Of a DNA stretch of 64,000 nucleotides, positions 49,446 to 61,128 are shown in pieces. The DNA is from Streptomyces flavofungini (lineage in GTDB: Bacteria > Actinomycetota > Actinomycetes > Streptomycetales > Streptomycetaceae). The position numbers and the translations under genes are program-made. Under the pieces are notes generated by a model. It made no database searches. It saw only the letters and a program-made list of their open reading frames with translations, and was not told where the DNA came from. Each line of letters begins with the position of its first letter. The first letter of the stretch is position 1. Location: assembly GCF_030388665.1 (NCBI RefSeq), contig NZ_CP128846.1, positions 6,026,501 to 6,090,500 on the forward strand, written 5' to 3'.

Positions 49446-49734
49446 CGGGTGGTGGCCGGTGGCCTGGAGCCCGGTGTGGGGTGGTCCGTGGCCTTGCCGG
49501 GGGCCGTGGACCATGGACCGGGGACAAGGATAGGGCTCCTGGTGGCTTGTCCCTGGTGCTTCACCTCCGCCACGCGATGTGGAGGTTCGGTGAAGCGGTC
49601 CTGATAATCGCAGGCAGGTGCGAATCTCGCATCGCTTTTGGCGTCTGGCGCCCCGGGTGTTGTGCACTCGTTATGCCTGCGCCCCAGCCGTCCCTTCCGT
49701 CGCGGGTGTCCGATCGGCGCGCAGGGGTGCCCAT

Positions 49735-51498
49735 ATGCTTCAGAAAGGCGCCAAAATTGGGCATTCTTCGCATGTGGTGACCTTGGACGTACGGCCTCAA
49801 CTGCTTGACGCACTCTCCGCCCTGCGTGAGCGTGTCGCCGCCGCACGCTTTCCGCTCCCCCTCGCGGGGGCGCCACGCGCGCGGGCCAACCGGGACGAGC
49901 TCCTCGCACAGCTCGACGACTATCTGGTGCCCCGGCTACGCGCCCCCGAAGCGCCCTTGCTGGCCGTTGTGGGCGGCTCCACCGGCGCGGGCAAGTCCAC
50001 CCTCGTGAACTCTCTGGTGGGCCGTCAGGTCAGCGAGGCAGGCGTCCTGCGGCCCACGACCCGCACGCCCGTCCTGGTGTGCCACCCCGAGGACCAGCAC
50101 TGGTTCGCCGGAATGCGCGTCCTGCCGCACCTCACGCGCGCGTGGGCACCCCGGCGGGGCGGCACGGGTGAGGACAGGGCGAGAGGGGTGGGTGAGGTGA
50201 GTGGAGCTGGTGGGACGGCCAAGGCCGCCGCCGGGGCGCGGCGGGAGAGCCGGGGGAGCCTCGCGGCGGGCGGCGAGAGCGAGCGTGTCCTGCGCGTCGA
50301 GACCGCCGACACCCTGCCCTGCGGCCTCGCCCTCCTCGACGCCCCCGACATCGACTCCCTCGTCGCCGACAACCGCGTCCTCGCCGCCGAGCTGATCTGC
50401 GCGGCCGACGTGTGGGTCATGGTCACCACCGCCTCCCGGTACGCCGACGCCGTGCCCTGGCACCTGCTGCGTACCGCCAAGGAACAGGACGCCACCCTCG
50501 TCACCGTCCTCGACCGCGTCCCCCACCAGGTCGTCGGCGAGGTGTCACGCCAGTACGGCGCCCTCCTCGCCAAGGCCGGCCTCGGCGACGTGCCCCGCTT
50601 CACCGTCCCCGAACTGCCCGAGTCCGCGGGCGGCGGCGGACTCCTCCCCGCCACCGCCGTGGAGCCCCTGCGCACCTGGCTCGCCCACCGCGCGCAGGAA
50701 CCCGCCTCCCGTAGACAAGCCATCGAACGCACCGCCTACGGAGTCCTCGGTTCGCTGAACTCCCGCATGCCGGAGCTCGCCGGTGCCGTCGCCGCCCAGT
50801 ACGCCGCCGCCCTGCGCCTCACGTCCGCCGTCGACGAGGCCTACGAGAGCGAGCACGCGCGCGTACGCGCCCGCCTCCAGGCCGGTGCCGCACTCGCCGG
50901 TGACGCCCTGAAGCGCTGGCGCGCCTACCCGCTCGACTGCGGCCCCGGAGAGCTCCTGGACGCCATCGCGGAAAGCCTCGAAGCGCTCCTGCTGTGCGCG
51001 GTCACCGCAGCCGACGAACACATCGACGACGCGTGGCGGCGCGAGCCCGCCGCCCAGGCCCCCGCACTCGCCCGCAGCGGCGGCCGGTACGAAAGGGCCC
51101 CCTACGAAGACGGCGACAGCCCCGAACACCGCATCGGCATGGCCGTACGGCGCTGGCGGCGCGAACTCGAGGAGTACGCCGAGGAAGAGGTCCGCGCCCT
51201 CGACCGCGCCGACAAGAGCGCCCTGCCCGACGCCGACGTCGTCGCCGCGCTGCTCGCCACCGCCCTGCTCGGCGGCCGCCGGGCACGCACCGCCGGAGAG
51301 ACCCTGGCCGAACGCATCGGCGCACACGGGGCGCTGCGGCTGCGCGACCGCGGCGGCCGGCTGCTCACCGACTACCTGGACAAGGTCCTCGGCGCGGAGC
51401 GCGAGCGACGCCTCGCCCCCCTCGACGCCCTCGACGTCAACCCGGAGCCCCAGGCCGAACTCATCGCCGCGCTGTCCGTACTGCAGAAGGAGAGGTGA
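49735..51498 (+). CDS. dynamin-like / Era-type GTPase, first of a pair
   Basis: 587 residues from ATG 49735 with AGGGG upstream; GTG at 49774 or 49777 ([19 protein letters not shown]) is an alternative start. P-loop [10 protein letters not shown] near residue 80, switch-like [11 protein letters not shown], then a low-complexity Gly/Arg insertion (about 145-185), and [14 protein letters not shown] (DxxG region). The long helical C-terminal half is rich in Ala, Glu and Arg with [12 protein letters not shown] and [17 protein letters not shown]. This layout matches bacterial dynamin-like proteins. Coupled by GTGA to a second GTPase gene with membrane helices, so the two probably form one complex. 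Confidence 0.82.
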   Translation: MLQKGAKIGHSSHVVTLDVRPQLLDALSALRERVAAARFPLPLAGAPRARANRDELLAQLDDYLVPRLRAPEAPLLAVVGGSTGAGKSTLVNSLVGRQVSEAGVLRPTTRTPVLVCHPEDQHWFAGMRVLPHLTRAWAPRRGGTGEDRARGVGEVSGAGGTAKAAAGARRESRGSLAAGGESERVLRVETADTLPCGLALLDAPDIDSLVADNRVLAAELICAADVWVMVTTASRYADAVPWHLLRTAKEQDATLVTVLDRVPHQVVGEVSRQYGALLAKAGLGDVPRFTVPELPESAGGGGLLPATAVEPLRTWLAHRAQEPASRRQAIERTAYGVLGSLNSRMPELAGAVAAQYAAALRLTSAVDEAYESEHARVRARLQAGAALAGDALKRWRAYPLDCGPGELLDAIAESLEALLLCAVTAADEHIDDAWRREPAAQAPALARSGGRYERAPYEDGDSPEHRIGMAVRRWRRELEEYAEEEVRALDRADKSALPDADVVAALLATALLGGRRARTAGETLAERIGAHGALRLRDRGGRLLTDYLDKVLGAERERRLAPLDALDVNPEPQAELIAALSVLQKER

Positions 51499-53561
51499 CC
51501 GCGGTGACCGCCGTCACGGGCCACACCGAACACACCGAGCACCCCGGCGATCTGGAACGCGCGGAGAGCGCAGGCAGTGCAGGCAGCACCGACAGCACCG
51601 ACAGCACCGACAGCACCGACAGCACCGACAGCGCAGACGGTGCGGATGCCGCGGCAAGCCGCGTCGAGAGCGCCCCGGGCGCGGAGCCTTCCGATCGCGC
51701 CGCGTCGGGCGACGAGAACGGCCACCACGCGCGCGAGGCCGTCGGCGTCTGGGACGACGGGCTCATCGCGCGGCGCGTGGTGCCCGGCGTGTCCCCGGGG
51801 AAGGGGGACGCCAGGACCGTGGCCGAGGCGCTCGCCGGACCGGTGCCCTCCGGTTCCCCCTCGGCGGCGTCTACGGGGAGGCCGTCCTCGTACACGGACT
51901 CCACCGCGTACGACCCCTGCGCCCCGTACGAGAAGAGCGCCCCCGCGCAGGACACGACCGTCGTCTACGAAGGACCCCTGCGAGGGCGTCTCGACGCGCT
52001 GCGCGAGCTGATCGGGCTTTCCCGTACGCGACTCGACAGCGAGACGCTCGCCGAGGCCGGGCGCGTGCTCGACGAGGCCGCGGCGCGGCGGCGGCTGTCG
52101 GACCGGCACACCGTCGTCGCCCTCGCGGGCGCCACGGGCAGCGGCAAGTCGACCCTCTTCAACGCCCTGGCGGGCGTGATGATCTCGGAGACGGGCGTAC
52201 GCAGACCGACCACCGCCGCGCCCATCGGATGCAGCTGGACGGACGGCGCCGCCGGGCTGCTCGACCGCCTGGGCATCCCGGGGAGGCTGCGCCGCCGGCC
52301 GCTCCAGGGGGCCGACGCACAGGCACTCCAGGGGCTCGTCCTCGTCGACCTGCCCGACCACGACTCGGCCGCAGGGGACCACCGCGAACACGTCGACCGG
52401 ATCCTCGGACTCGTCGACGCGGTCATCTGGGTCGTCGACCCCGAGAAGTACGCGGACGCGATGCTGCACGAGCGCTATCTCCGGCCGCTCGCCGGACACG
52501 CGGAGGTCATGTTCGTCGTGCTCAACCAGGTGGACCGGCTCCCCGGAGACGCCGCCGACCAGGTGCTCGACGATCTGCGGCGGCTCCTCGACGAGGACGG
52601 CATCGCACTCGGCGAGCACGGCGAACCGGGCGCCACGGTGCTCGCGCTCTCCGCCCTCACCGGGGAGGGCGTCGGCGACCTGCGGGAAGCGCTCGGCCAG
52701 TTCACCCGTGAACGGGGGGCCGCGGCGCGGCGCATCGAGGCGGACCTGGACGCGGCGGCCGCGCACCTGCGGCCGGTGTACGCGGCCGGGGTGGGGTCGG
52801 CGTCGGCGCGGGGCGCGATCGGGCTCAGCGAGGAAGCGCGTGAGGAGTTCTCCGAACGGCTCGGGGAGGCCGTCGGCGCGGCCGCGGCCGGCCAGGCCGC
52901 CGAGCGGGCCTGGCGCAGACACGCGGGCCGGGCCTGCTCCTCGCCCTGGCTGCGGCTGTGGCGCTGGTACGAGGCGCAGCGCTTCCCGCACAGCACGGGC
53001 AGGCACGTCGTGGCGCCGCCCGCGGACGAGGAGGCGACGGCACGCGCGCGCGTGGAGCACGCCGTGCGCACCGTCGCCGACGAGGCGGCCACCGGGCTGC
53101 CCACGCCCTGGGGGCAGGCCGTGCGGGAGGCGGCCGCACGCGGCGCCCAGGGTCTGCCCGAGGCGCTCGACGAGCTAGCGCTGCGGGCGGCGCTGCCGGA
53201 CGGACGGCCGCCGCGGCCCGGCTGGTGGCCCGTGGCGGTCCTCGCGCAGGCGGCCATGACGCTGCTTCAAGTCGTCGGCGGGCTGTGGCTGGTGGGGCAG
53301 ATCGTCGGGGTCGCGGAGCCCAACCTGGGCGTGCCGGTGCTCCTGATGGCCCTGGGGATCGTCGGCGGACCCTGCGTGGAGTGGGCCAGCGGGATGGCGG
53401 CGCGCGGCCCTGCCAGGCGGTACGGCTTCGAGGCCGAGCGGCGGCTGCGGGAGGCGGCCGCGGGGTGCGGGCGGGCGCGGGTGCTCGATCCGGTGGCGGC
53501 CGAGCTGCTGCGGTACCGGGAGGTGCGGGAGCAGTACGTGCGGGTGGCTCAGCGGGGGTGA
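51495..53561 (+). CDS. dynamin-like GTPase with C-terminal membrane hairpin, second of a pair
   Basis: GTG at 51495 overlaps the preceding stop with AGAAGGAG upstream. 688 residues. The N-terminal 160 are disordered and include a run of (Ser-Thr-Asp) units (about 30-45). P-loop GATGSGKST near 212, [25 protein letters not shown] (DxxG type), [17 protein letters not shown] and [10 protein letters not shown] (NxxD guanine specificity). Near 575-640 are two hydrophobic segments ([22 protein letters not shown] and [12 protein letters not shown]) forming a membrane hairpin. The pair resembles the DynA/DynB proteins of streptomycete sporulation septa in layout, but I cannot confirm orthology. Confidence 0.82.
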   Translation: MTAVTAVTGHTEHTEHPGDLERAESAGSAGSTDSTDSTDSTDSTDSADGADAAASRVESAPGAEPSDRAASGDENGHHAREAVGVWDDGLIARRVVPGVSPGKGDARTVAEALAGPVPSGSPSAASTGRPSSYTDSTAYDPCAPYEKSAPAQDTTVVYEGPLRGRLDALRELIGLSRTRLDSETLAEAGRVLDEAAARRRLSDRHTVVALAGATGSGKSTLFNALAGVMISETGVRRPTTAAPIGCSWTDGAAGLLDRLGIPGRLRRRPLQGADAQALQGLVLVDLPDHDSAAGDHREHVDRILGLVDAVIWVVDPEKYADAMLHERYLRPLAGHAEVMFVVLNQVDRLPGDAADQVLDDLRRLLDEDGIALGEHGEPGATVLALSALTGEGVGDLREALGQFTRERGAAARRIEADLDAAAAHLRPVYAAGVGSASARGAIGLSEEAREEFSERLGEAVGAAAAGQAAERAWRRHAGRACSSPWLRLWRWYEAQRFPHSTGRHVVAPPADEEATARARVEHAVRTVADEAATGLPTPWGQAVREAAARGAQGLPEALDELALRAALPDGRPPRPGWWPVAVLAQAAMTLLQVVGGLWLVGQIVGVAEPNLGVPVLLMALGIVGGPCVEWASGMAARGPARRYGFEAERRLREAAAGCGRARVLDPVAAELLRYREVREQYVRVAQRG

Positions 53562-53934
53562 GGGGGAGGGGGAGGCGGAGGGGCGGACGGGGCGGGCGGG
53601 GCGAGGTGCGGGGCGAGGCCGGGGGCGGGTCGGGCCCGGGTGTGTTCGGCTCGGGTGTGTTCGGCCCCGACCCGGGGCGGGACCTGGGCCGAGGCCGGGC
53701 CCGGGCCGGGGTGGGCAAGCGGAAGGGCTCCGTCGGGTGACGGAGTTGTCCACAACCGGCCGGTAGAACACAGGGCTCAGCGGGCTCGGCCCGGCCGGTG
53801 CAATCTGAGATCGCGGCAGCCCGCCGATCACCGACGCCGGAGTGCGAAGGGGAGAAGGAGGCGAGCGGCCGCGGACTCAGACGTGGGCGTGCGGGACGGG
53901 CCCGCACGTGTGTGGACGCAAGGGAGGGGTCGGC
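53562..53934. other. G-rich intergenic region before ssb-like gene
   Basis: 373 bases. The first 150 are G-rich (runs of GGGCGGGC, GGGCGAGGC) with a near-duplication GGCTCGGGTGTGTTCGG. The later part, from about 53735, is of more normal composition (GTTGTCCACAACCGGCCGGT) and probably contains the promoter of the ssb-like gene. No gene is evident. Confidence 0.55.
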
Positions 53935-54555
53935 ATGAACGACACGGTGGTGACGGTGGTGGGGAACGTGGCGACGACGCCGGTGTTCAGGGAGCTGCCG
54001 TCCGGACCGGTGACACGCTTTCGGATCGCGGTCACGGCACGGCACTTCGACCGCTCGCGCAACGCGTGGGCGGACGGGCACACCAACTTCTTCACGGTGT
54101 GGGCCTGGCGGGCGCTCGGCGTCAATGTGCAGGGCTCGCTCGCGATCGGCGAACCGGTCATCGTGCAGGGCAGGTTGAGGGTGCGGGACGAGGAGCGGGG
54201 CGGGCAGCACTTCCGGTCGGTGGACATCGACGCCCAGTCCATCGGGCACGACCTCGCCCGGGGAACGTCCGCGTTCCGGCGCACGCGCAGGACGATGGAC
54301 TCCGCCGCGGGGGAGCGAAGTACCGTGCGCGGGACGGGGGATGAGCCGGAGTTCGAGTTCCCCACCGAGCCCGGGGACCGGGACCGGGCGCACGCCAAGG
54401 CCCAGCAGGAGGCACGGGCGCGGATGGGGCCGGGCGCGGAGCCACGGGCCAAGTCGCAGACGGATCCGCAAGGTGGGCCGGGCGGTGGGCCGGAGGTCGC
54501 GGCGGAAGGCGCCCAGGGCGTCGAGTTGGAGCGGGACCCGGCCCCCGTCGGCTGA
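53935..54555 (+). CDS. single-stranded DNA-binding protein, SsbB-like
   Basis: ATG at 53935 after GGGAGG. 206 residues. OB-fold at 1-110: MNDTVVTVVGNVATTPVFRE, TRFRIAVTARHFDR, NFFTVWAWRALG and PVIVQGRLRVRDEE. Residues 120-206 are a hydrophilic Gly/Pro/Glu tail ending ERDPAPVG, lacking the acidic DDxPF tip by which housekeeping SSB recruits partners. It is therefore the second paralogue of streptomycetes, linked to chromosome segregation during sporulation. The position next to the dynamin-like pair supports a sporulation role. Confidence 0.82.
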   Translation: MNDTVVTVVGNVATTPVFRELPSGPVTRFRIAVTARHFDRSRNAWADGHTNFFTVWAWRALGVNVQGSLAIGEPVIVQGRLRVRDEERGGQHFRSVDIDAQSIGHDLARGTSAFRRTRRTMDSAAGERSTVRGTGDEPEFEFPTEPGDRDRAHAKAQQEARARMGPGAEPRAKSQTDPQGGPGGGPEVAAEGAQGVELERDPAPVG

Positions 54556-54838
54556 CCCGCGTCGCGCGGCCGGACAGCAGCCGACCCGCTAACCGGAACC
54601 ATGGATTTGTCGATATGCCCAGCTCAGAAGGGCGTTGTCGATAACAATTCCGATTCGGATCGGTTGCCTGACGGCGCTACTGGGAACGGCGATGCGTCGC
54701 TTCCTTAGGATGCCGGGCGTGGCTCCGTGAGGCGGTTGAGGCCTGAGCGGGGCGGTCGGCAGGTGAGTCTGCTCGGTTGAATCTGCTGGCGGGGCCAGTC
54801 CCCCCATGTGAATTGGGTCCCGCTCGGAGGGGATTTCT

Positions 54839-56452
54839 GTGTTTTCTGCGTTGTCAGGCCGGCGGGCACTCAAGGCGTTCGCGATATCGCCCCGGCGTCG
54901 CCGCGGCGCGGCCCGCATCGCCGCCGCGACGGTGGCGTCCGGCCTCGTCGTGGCCGGTGCGACGGCCACCGCGACCGCGGCCGCCGCGGTCGAGGCCCCG
55001 CAGCACCGGGGCGGGGCGAGCGCGACCCTCGGCGGCCTCAAGACGTACGGCCAGGCGGTCGTCCGTGAGGGCGGCGAGAGCCAGAGAATCCCCGCGGGCC
55101 TCTTCGAGATGTCCGTGGACAACGGCGGCACGCTGCAGACGTACTGCATCGACCTGTACAACCCCACGCAGAAGGACGCGAAGTACCAGGAGACCCCCTG
55201 GAGCGGCACGTCCCTGAACGGCAACCCGCACGCGGGCAAGATCCGCTGGATCCTCCAGCACTCCTACCCCCGCGTGAACAACCTCGCCCAGCTCGCCCGG
55301 CAGTCGGGCGCGGGCACGCTCACCGAGAAGTCGGCCGCGGCGGGCACGCAGGTGGCGATCTGGCGGTACTCGGAGAGCCTGGGCAAGGGGAAGTCCCCGC
55401 GTGCGTCGAGCGCGCCCGGTGAGCCGAGCGGGTCGGGCGGGTCCGGCGGGTCGAGCAGGGCAGACGGTTCGGGGGCGGCGAGCAAGTCGAGTGGGCCCGG
55501 CGCGGCGGGCGAAGCGGCGAAGCCCCGCACCATCAAGGTCGAGGCCGTCGACCCCCGGGCGGAGAAGCTCGCGGACTATCTGGAGCGCAGCGCGCGCACC
55601 AGCCCCGAGCCGAAGGCGTCACTGACCCTGGAGCCCGCGGCCGTCTCCGGGAACGCCGGAAAGCGCCTCGGCCCGGTGACCGTGCGGACCGACGCGGAGA
55701 GCGTGACCGTCACGCCGCCCGCGGACTCGGCGAGCGGGGTGAAGGTCGTCGGCAAGGACGGCAAGCAGGTCAAGACGGCCCGCGACGGCAGCCGGCTGTT
55801 CTTCGACGTGCCGAAGGGCGCGCCGGACGGCACGGCCGCGCTGGAGGTGCAGGCGGCGACGACGGTGCCGGTCGGAAGGGCCTTCACCTCCGACACCCGC
55901 AGCCAGACGCAGATACTCGCGGGCTCCAGCGAGTCCACGGTCTCCGCCGCGGCGACGGCGCACTGGGCGGAGAAGGGCGCGATACCCGCGCTGTCCGCGG
56001 AGAAGAACTGCGCCAAGAACGGCGTCGACATCACGGCGAGCAACAAGGGGGACGCGGCGTTCACCTTCAGCCTGATGCGGTTCAAGCACACCATCAAGGC
56101 CGGTGAGCGCCGGACGGTGACGATACCGCTCCAGGAGGACCAGCCCTACGACTTCACGATCATGGGGCCTGGCGGGTTCGAGAAGCGGTTCAAGGGAGTG
56201 CTCGACTGCCGGACCGAGGGCAGCGCGGTCACCGTCGACGGCAAGGCGCAGCCCGCGTCGAACCCGAGCCCGGCGTCGGCGGGCGGCACGAGCGGCGGCG
56301 GCGACCTCGCCGAGACCGGCGGGTCGAACGCGACACCGCTGATAGCCGCCATCGCGGTCGTCCTGGTCGTCGTCGGCGGCGGCGCGGTCTTCCTCCTGCG
56401 CAGGAAGAAGGACCCGGCGGAGCCCGCGAAGGCGGCGCCGTCCGAGGAGTGA
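54839..56452 (+). CDS. thioester-domain surface protein with LAETG sorting signal
   Basis: GTG at 54839 with GGAGGGG upstream. 537 residues. Signal peptide to about residue 52 after an Arg-rich start. Thioester domain (TQXA type): TYCIDLYNPTQ with Cys103 and TQVAIWRYSE, where a Gln is expected to bond with the Cys. A Gly/Ser-rich linker near 185-225, beta-rich repeats in the middle and two Cys (KNC, LDC) near the end. Sorting signal LAETG at 490-494, a hydrophobic helix and RRKKD. Class E sortases of streptomycetes recognise LAxTG. It is covalently wall-anchored and may bind host or matrix amines. Confidence 0.88.
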   Translation: MFSALSGRRALKAFAISPRRRRGAARIAAATVASGLVVAGATATATAAAAVEAPQHRGGASATLGGLKTYGQAVVREGGESQRIPAGLFEMSVDNGGTLQTYCIDLYNPTQKDAKYQETPWSGTSLNGNPHAGKIRWILQHSYPRVNNLAQLARQSGAGTLTEKSAAAGTQVAIWRYSESLGKGKSPRASSAPGEPSGSGGSGGSSRADGSGAASKSSGPGAAGEAAKPRTIKVEAVDPRAEKLADYLERSARTSPEPKASLTLEPAAVSGNAGKRLGPVTVRTDAESVTVTPPADSASGVKVVGKDGKQVKTARDGSRLFFDVPKGAPDGTAALEVQAATTVPVGRAFTSDTRSQTQILAGSSESTVSAAATAHWAEKGAIPALSAEKNCAKNGVDITASNKGDAAFTFSLMRFKHTIKAGERRTVTIPLQEDQPYDFTIMGPGGFEKRFKGVLDCRTEGSAVTVDGKAQPASNPSPASAGGTSGGGDLAETGGSNATPLIAAIAVVLVVVGGGAVFLLRRKKDPAEPAKAAPSEE

Positions 56453-56608
56453 GGCAGCCGTAGACACGGTCGGTGACGGATCGACTACGCAGGTGGGGCG
56501 CGGAAGGGCCAGGTCACGGGGGCCTCGTGATACTGGTTTCTTCCGGGGGGTGGCTGTACGGCAAGATGGGGTGTATCTGCCCACACACTGATTGCCGGAC
56601 GGTTTCTC

Positions 56609-58273
<1,665 letters not shown>

Positions 58274-58274
58274 C

Positions 58275-58748
58275 ATGGCGCGCCACATCTACAGCTGCCC
58301 GCTGCGGTGGTCGGACATGGATGCCTTCGGGCACGTCAACAACGCCGTCTTCCTGCGGTACTTGGAAGAGGCGCGGATCGACTTCATGTTCCGGCTCTCG
58401 TCCGACGACGGCGGTCCTTCGTTCTCGGGCGGCTCCGTGGTGGCGCGCCACGAGATCGACTATCTGCGGCCGTTGGTGCACCGGCACGAGCCGGTCACCA
58501 TCGAGTCGTGGGTCACGAAGATCGGGGCCGCGTCGCTGACGATCTCGTACGAGATAAAGGAGCCCGAGGAGGGCGGGCAGGTGTACGTGCGGGCGTCGAC
58601 GATCGTCGTCCCGTTCGACCTGCGGGCCCAGCGGCCGCGGCGGATCACCGCCGAGGAGCGGGCCGTCCTCGAGGAGTACCGCCCCGAGGACACGGCGAGC
58701 GCGGCGGGCGGCCGGCGCGCGGGCGGTGCGGGGGCGCTTGTCGCATGA
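58275..58748 (+). CDS. acyl-CoA thioesterase, 4HBT hotdog family
   Basis: 157 residues from ATG 58275, starting one base after the ettA stop. Classic 4-hydroxybenzoyl-CoA thioesterase motif SDMDAFGHVNNAVFLRYLEEAR with the catalytic Asp, followed by HEIDYLRPLVHRHEPVTIESWV and the beta-strand pattern of a hotdog fold. It probably hydrolyses an acyl-CoA in the cytoplasm. Stop overlaps the next start (ATGA). Co-transcription with ettA is conserved-looking but the functional link is unknown. Confidence 0.9.
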   Translation: MARHIYSCPLRWSDMDAFGHVNNAVFLRYLEEARIDFMFRLSSDDGGPSFSGGSVVARHEIDYLRPLVHRHEPVTIESWVTKIGAASLTISYEIKEPEEGGQVYVRASTIVVPFDLRAQRPRRITAEERAVLEEYRPEDTASAAGGRRAGGAGALVA

Positions 58749-59431
58749 CCGTGCGACTGGACTTCGCCGACGCCGGGGAGGCGGTGGATCTCACCGCCTT
58801 CCTGGCGCGGCTCGTCCACTACGACAAGGCCGCCGCGGTGCGGCTGCAGGCCGCCGGGGACACCCTGGCGGTGTTCGGACGGCCGCCGTCGTTCGAGGTG
58901 CTCGCCATTCGTACGGCGCGCCTCGCGAAGCCGTACGAGCACGGGCTCGACACCGCGCTCGACGTGACCGTCTCCGCGGGGGAGTTCCTGGAGTCCGTGG
59001 CGGAGGCGGGCGAGGTCGTGGAGACCGCCGGTACGGCTGTGGTGCCGGACGCGGTCACCGGGCCGCCGTGGGCCGGGGTGCTGCCGCCTCGCGGGGGGTG
59101 GCGGCAGGAGCCCGGGTTGCCTTCGGCGGAGGACGTGCGGGCGCTCGTGCGCGACGCCGTCGCCGAATTCCGGGGACGGGTGGAGGAGTTGGCGCCCGAG
59201 CGGCGGGTCCGGGCCGAGCTGGACCTCGTGGGGCGGGAGATCTGGTCCCGGGCGGTGCCGGGGACCGAGTTGCCCGTGCGGGCCGCGCACGCGGCGCAGT
59301 CGCTCGGGTTCTTGCGGGGCGACGCGGTCGACTTGCTGTCGGCGGGGCCGTGGCTGCGGTTGCGGACGCCCTATGGGTCTGTTGCCGTGCGCCGGGCCGG
59401 CGTTGGGGCGCTCAGCGTTACGCCGACCTGA
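58745..59431 (+). CDS. conserved hypothetical protein
   Basis: 228 residues from ATG 58745, overlapping the thioesterase stop by four bases. The N-terminus (MTVRLDFADAGEAVDLTAFLARLVHYDKAAAVRLQA) and the C-terminal LRTPYGSVAVRRAG are well formed, with moderate codon bias. A single-domain soluble protein. I recognise the layout from streptomycete ettA-thioesterase operons but know no function. Ends shortly before a terminator hairpin at 59547. Confidence 0.75.
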   Translation: MTVRLDFADAGEAVDLTAFLARLVHYDKAAAVRLQAAGDTLAVFGRPPSFEVLAIRTARLAKPYEHGLDTALDVTVSAGEFLESVAEAGEVVETAGTAVVPDAVTGPPWAGVLPPRGGWRQEPGLPSAEDVRALVRDAVAEFRGRVEELAPERRVRAELDLVGREIWSRAVPGTELPVRAAHAAQSLGFLRGDAVDLLSAGPWLRLRTPYGSVAVRRAGVGALSVTPT

Positions 59432-59546
59432 CAGGCGCCGTTGGACGGGGCTGTGCCCGCCCTTCCCCGAGCTCTCGACTCCGCTGGAGCGGCGCAGACC
59501 CCTGTCGCCCTGCGGAACGATGGCCCACAGCGGTGGTGGAGTGGTT

Positions 59547-59578
59547 GCCCACAGCGGCTCAGGCCGCTGTGGGCGTTT
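59547..59578 (+). terminator. hairpin terminator
   Basis: A perfect 12-base stem GCCCACAGCGGC / GCCGCTGTGGGC (59547-59558 and 59563-59574) with loop TCAG, followed by GTTTT. It ends the ettA operon and may also serve the convergent globin gene. Confidence 0.85.
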
Positions 59579-59581
59579 TCG

Positions 59582-59986
59582 TCAGCCGGGGGTGTTGACC
59601 ATGGAGGCCGCCGCGTACGTCAGGTAGTTCCAGAGGGTGCGGTCGTGCTCCTCGGAGAGGCCGAGGGCGTCGACGGCTGCGCGCATGTGCTTGAGCCAGG
59701 CGTCGTGGGCTTCCCTGTTGACCGTGAACGGGGCGTGGCGCATGCGCAGGCGGGGGTGGCCGCGGTTGTCGCTGTAGGTGCGGGGGCCGCCCCAGTACTG
59801 CATCAGGAACAGGGCGAGGCGCTCCTCGGCCGGGCCCAGGTCCTCCTCCGGGTACATCGGCCGGAGCAGCGGGTCCTGTGCGACTCCTTGGTAGAAGTGG
59901 TGCACCAGGCGCCTGAAGGTCTCCTCGCCGCCGACCTGTTCGTAGAAGGTCTGCTCCTGAAGCGTGCCGCGCGGGATCTCATTCAC
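59582..59986 (-). CDS. group II truncated hemoglobin
   Basis: 134 residues from ATG 59986. Truncated-globin features: FYEQVGGEETFRRLVHHFYQG (Tyr B10), YPEEDLGPAEERLALFLMQYWGGP (CD loop), RMRHAPF (proximal His F8) and AHDAWLKHM (Trp G8, which is typical of group II). Binds heme and O2 or NO, probably in NO or oxygen stress protection. It diverges from the methyltransferase gene at 60072, and the gap of 85 bases must serve both. Confidence 0.93.
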   Translation of the reverse strand: MNEIPRGTLQEQTFYEQVGGEETFRRLVHHFYQGVAQDPLLRPMYPEEDLGPAEERLALFLMQYWGGPRTYSDNRGHPRLRMRHAPFTVNREAHDAWLKHMRAAVDALGLSEEHDRTLWNYLTYAAASMVNTPG

Positions 59987-60071
59987 CCTTCCATGGTCTC
60001 AGACGCGAGGGACGAGGACGGAAGGCTTAGGACCACTCGCATCGAGCGGCCCGGGGCAGCACAGTGGGGGT

Positions 60072-61067
60072 ATGGGTGCGCACGCTCCACTTCCTGACGA
60101 ACCCGGGCCCGACCCCGTGCGGGCGGCCGAGGCGCGGGCCGGGCTGGTGCGGGAGATCGAGGTCGGCGGGGCCTGGGACGACGACCCCGCCTGGCGGGAG
60201 GCGTTCCAGGCGGTGCCGCGGCACCTGTTCGTGCCGTACTACTACGTGAGCACGGGCGGCGGCTACGAACGGATGTGGGGCGAGGACCCCGACCCGGTGC
60301 GGCGGGGGCGATGGCTGCGCGGGGCGTACGCGGACGCGCCGCTCGCCACCCGGGTACGGGACGGGGAACTGGTCTCGTCCAGCAGCCAGCCCTCGCTGAT
60401 GGCCAAGATGCTCGTCGAGCTGCAGGTCGGGGACGGGGCGCGGCACGACGTCCTGGAGATCGGGGCCGGTACGGGCTACAACGCGGCGCTGCTCGCGCAC
60501 CGACTCGGGGACGAGCACGTCACGACCGTCGACCTCGACCCGGAGATCACCGAGTCGGCGCGGCGGCATCTGGCGGCCGCCGGGTACCGGCCGGTCGTCG
60601 TGACCGGCGACGGCGCCGCGGGCTGTCCGCGCCGGGCGCCCTTCGACCGGATCATCGCCACGTGCACGCTCAGCTCGGTGCCGCGGGCCTGGCTCGCGCA
60701 GTGCCGACCCGGCGCGCGGATCCTCGCACCGCTCGCGACCGGCCTGATCGCGCTGCGGGTCGCGGACGCCGAGCACGCCGAGGGGCGGTTCCTGCACACC
60801 CCGGCGTACTTCGTGCCGCTGCGCGGCGGGAGCGCGCCGCAGCGGCCCGAGCAGCACATCGGCGGGCTGCCGCGCCGGGCCCTGCAGAGCGAGCTGTTCC
60901 GGTTCCTGCTCGAACTCACCGCGGGCAGCCTCGACCCGCACGAGGCGCTCGCGCTGTGGCAGCGGGAGCGGCGGCCCGTGCGGGAGCGGTTCGGGGTGAC
61001 GGTCAGCGGGCCGTACGCGTGGGCGTGGCTCGACGACCCGGAAGGGCCGTACGCCTGGCCGCTGTGA
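60072..61067 (+). CDS. PCMT-family SAM-dependent methyltransferase
   Basis: 331 residues from ATG 60072 with GTGGGGG upstream. Protein-L-isoaspartate O-methyltransferase features: PRHLFVP (start of the PCMT core), LVSSSSQPSLMAKML, motif I VLEIGAGTGYNAALLAHRLG, VTTVDLDPEITESARRHL and FDRIIATCTLSSVPRAWL. The C-terminal 100 residues (QHIGGLPRRALQS to YAWPL) extend beyond the short PCMT core, as in natural-product and wall-associated relatives. It may repair isoaspartate or methylate a carboxylate in a natural product. It is convergent with the FHA gene. Confidence 0.85.
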   Translation: MGAHAPLPDEPGPDPVRAAEARAGLVREIEVGGAWDDDPAWREAFQAVPRHLFVPYYYVSTGGGYERMWGEDPDPVRRGRWLRGAYADAPLATRVRDGELVSSSSQPSLMAKMLVELQVGDGARHDVLEIGAGTGYNAALLAHRLGDEHVTTVDLDPEITESARRHLAAAGYRPVVVTGDGAAGCPRRAPFDRIIATCTLSSVPRAWLAQCRPGARILAPLATGLIALRVADAEHAEGRFLHTPAYFVPLRGGSAPQRPEQHIGGLPRRALQSELFRFLLELTAGSLDPHEALALWQRERRPVRERFGVTVSGPYAWAWLDDPEGPYAWPL

Positions 61068-61128
61068 CGGCGGCGGGCGTACGGCCCTTCGGTGGTGCGG
61101 GTGGTGCGGGTGATCCCGGCGGCCGGGG

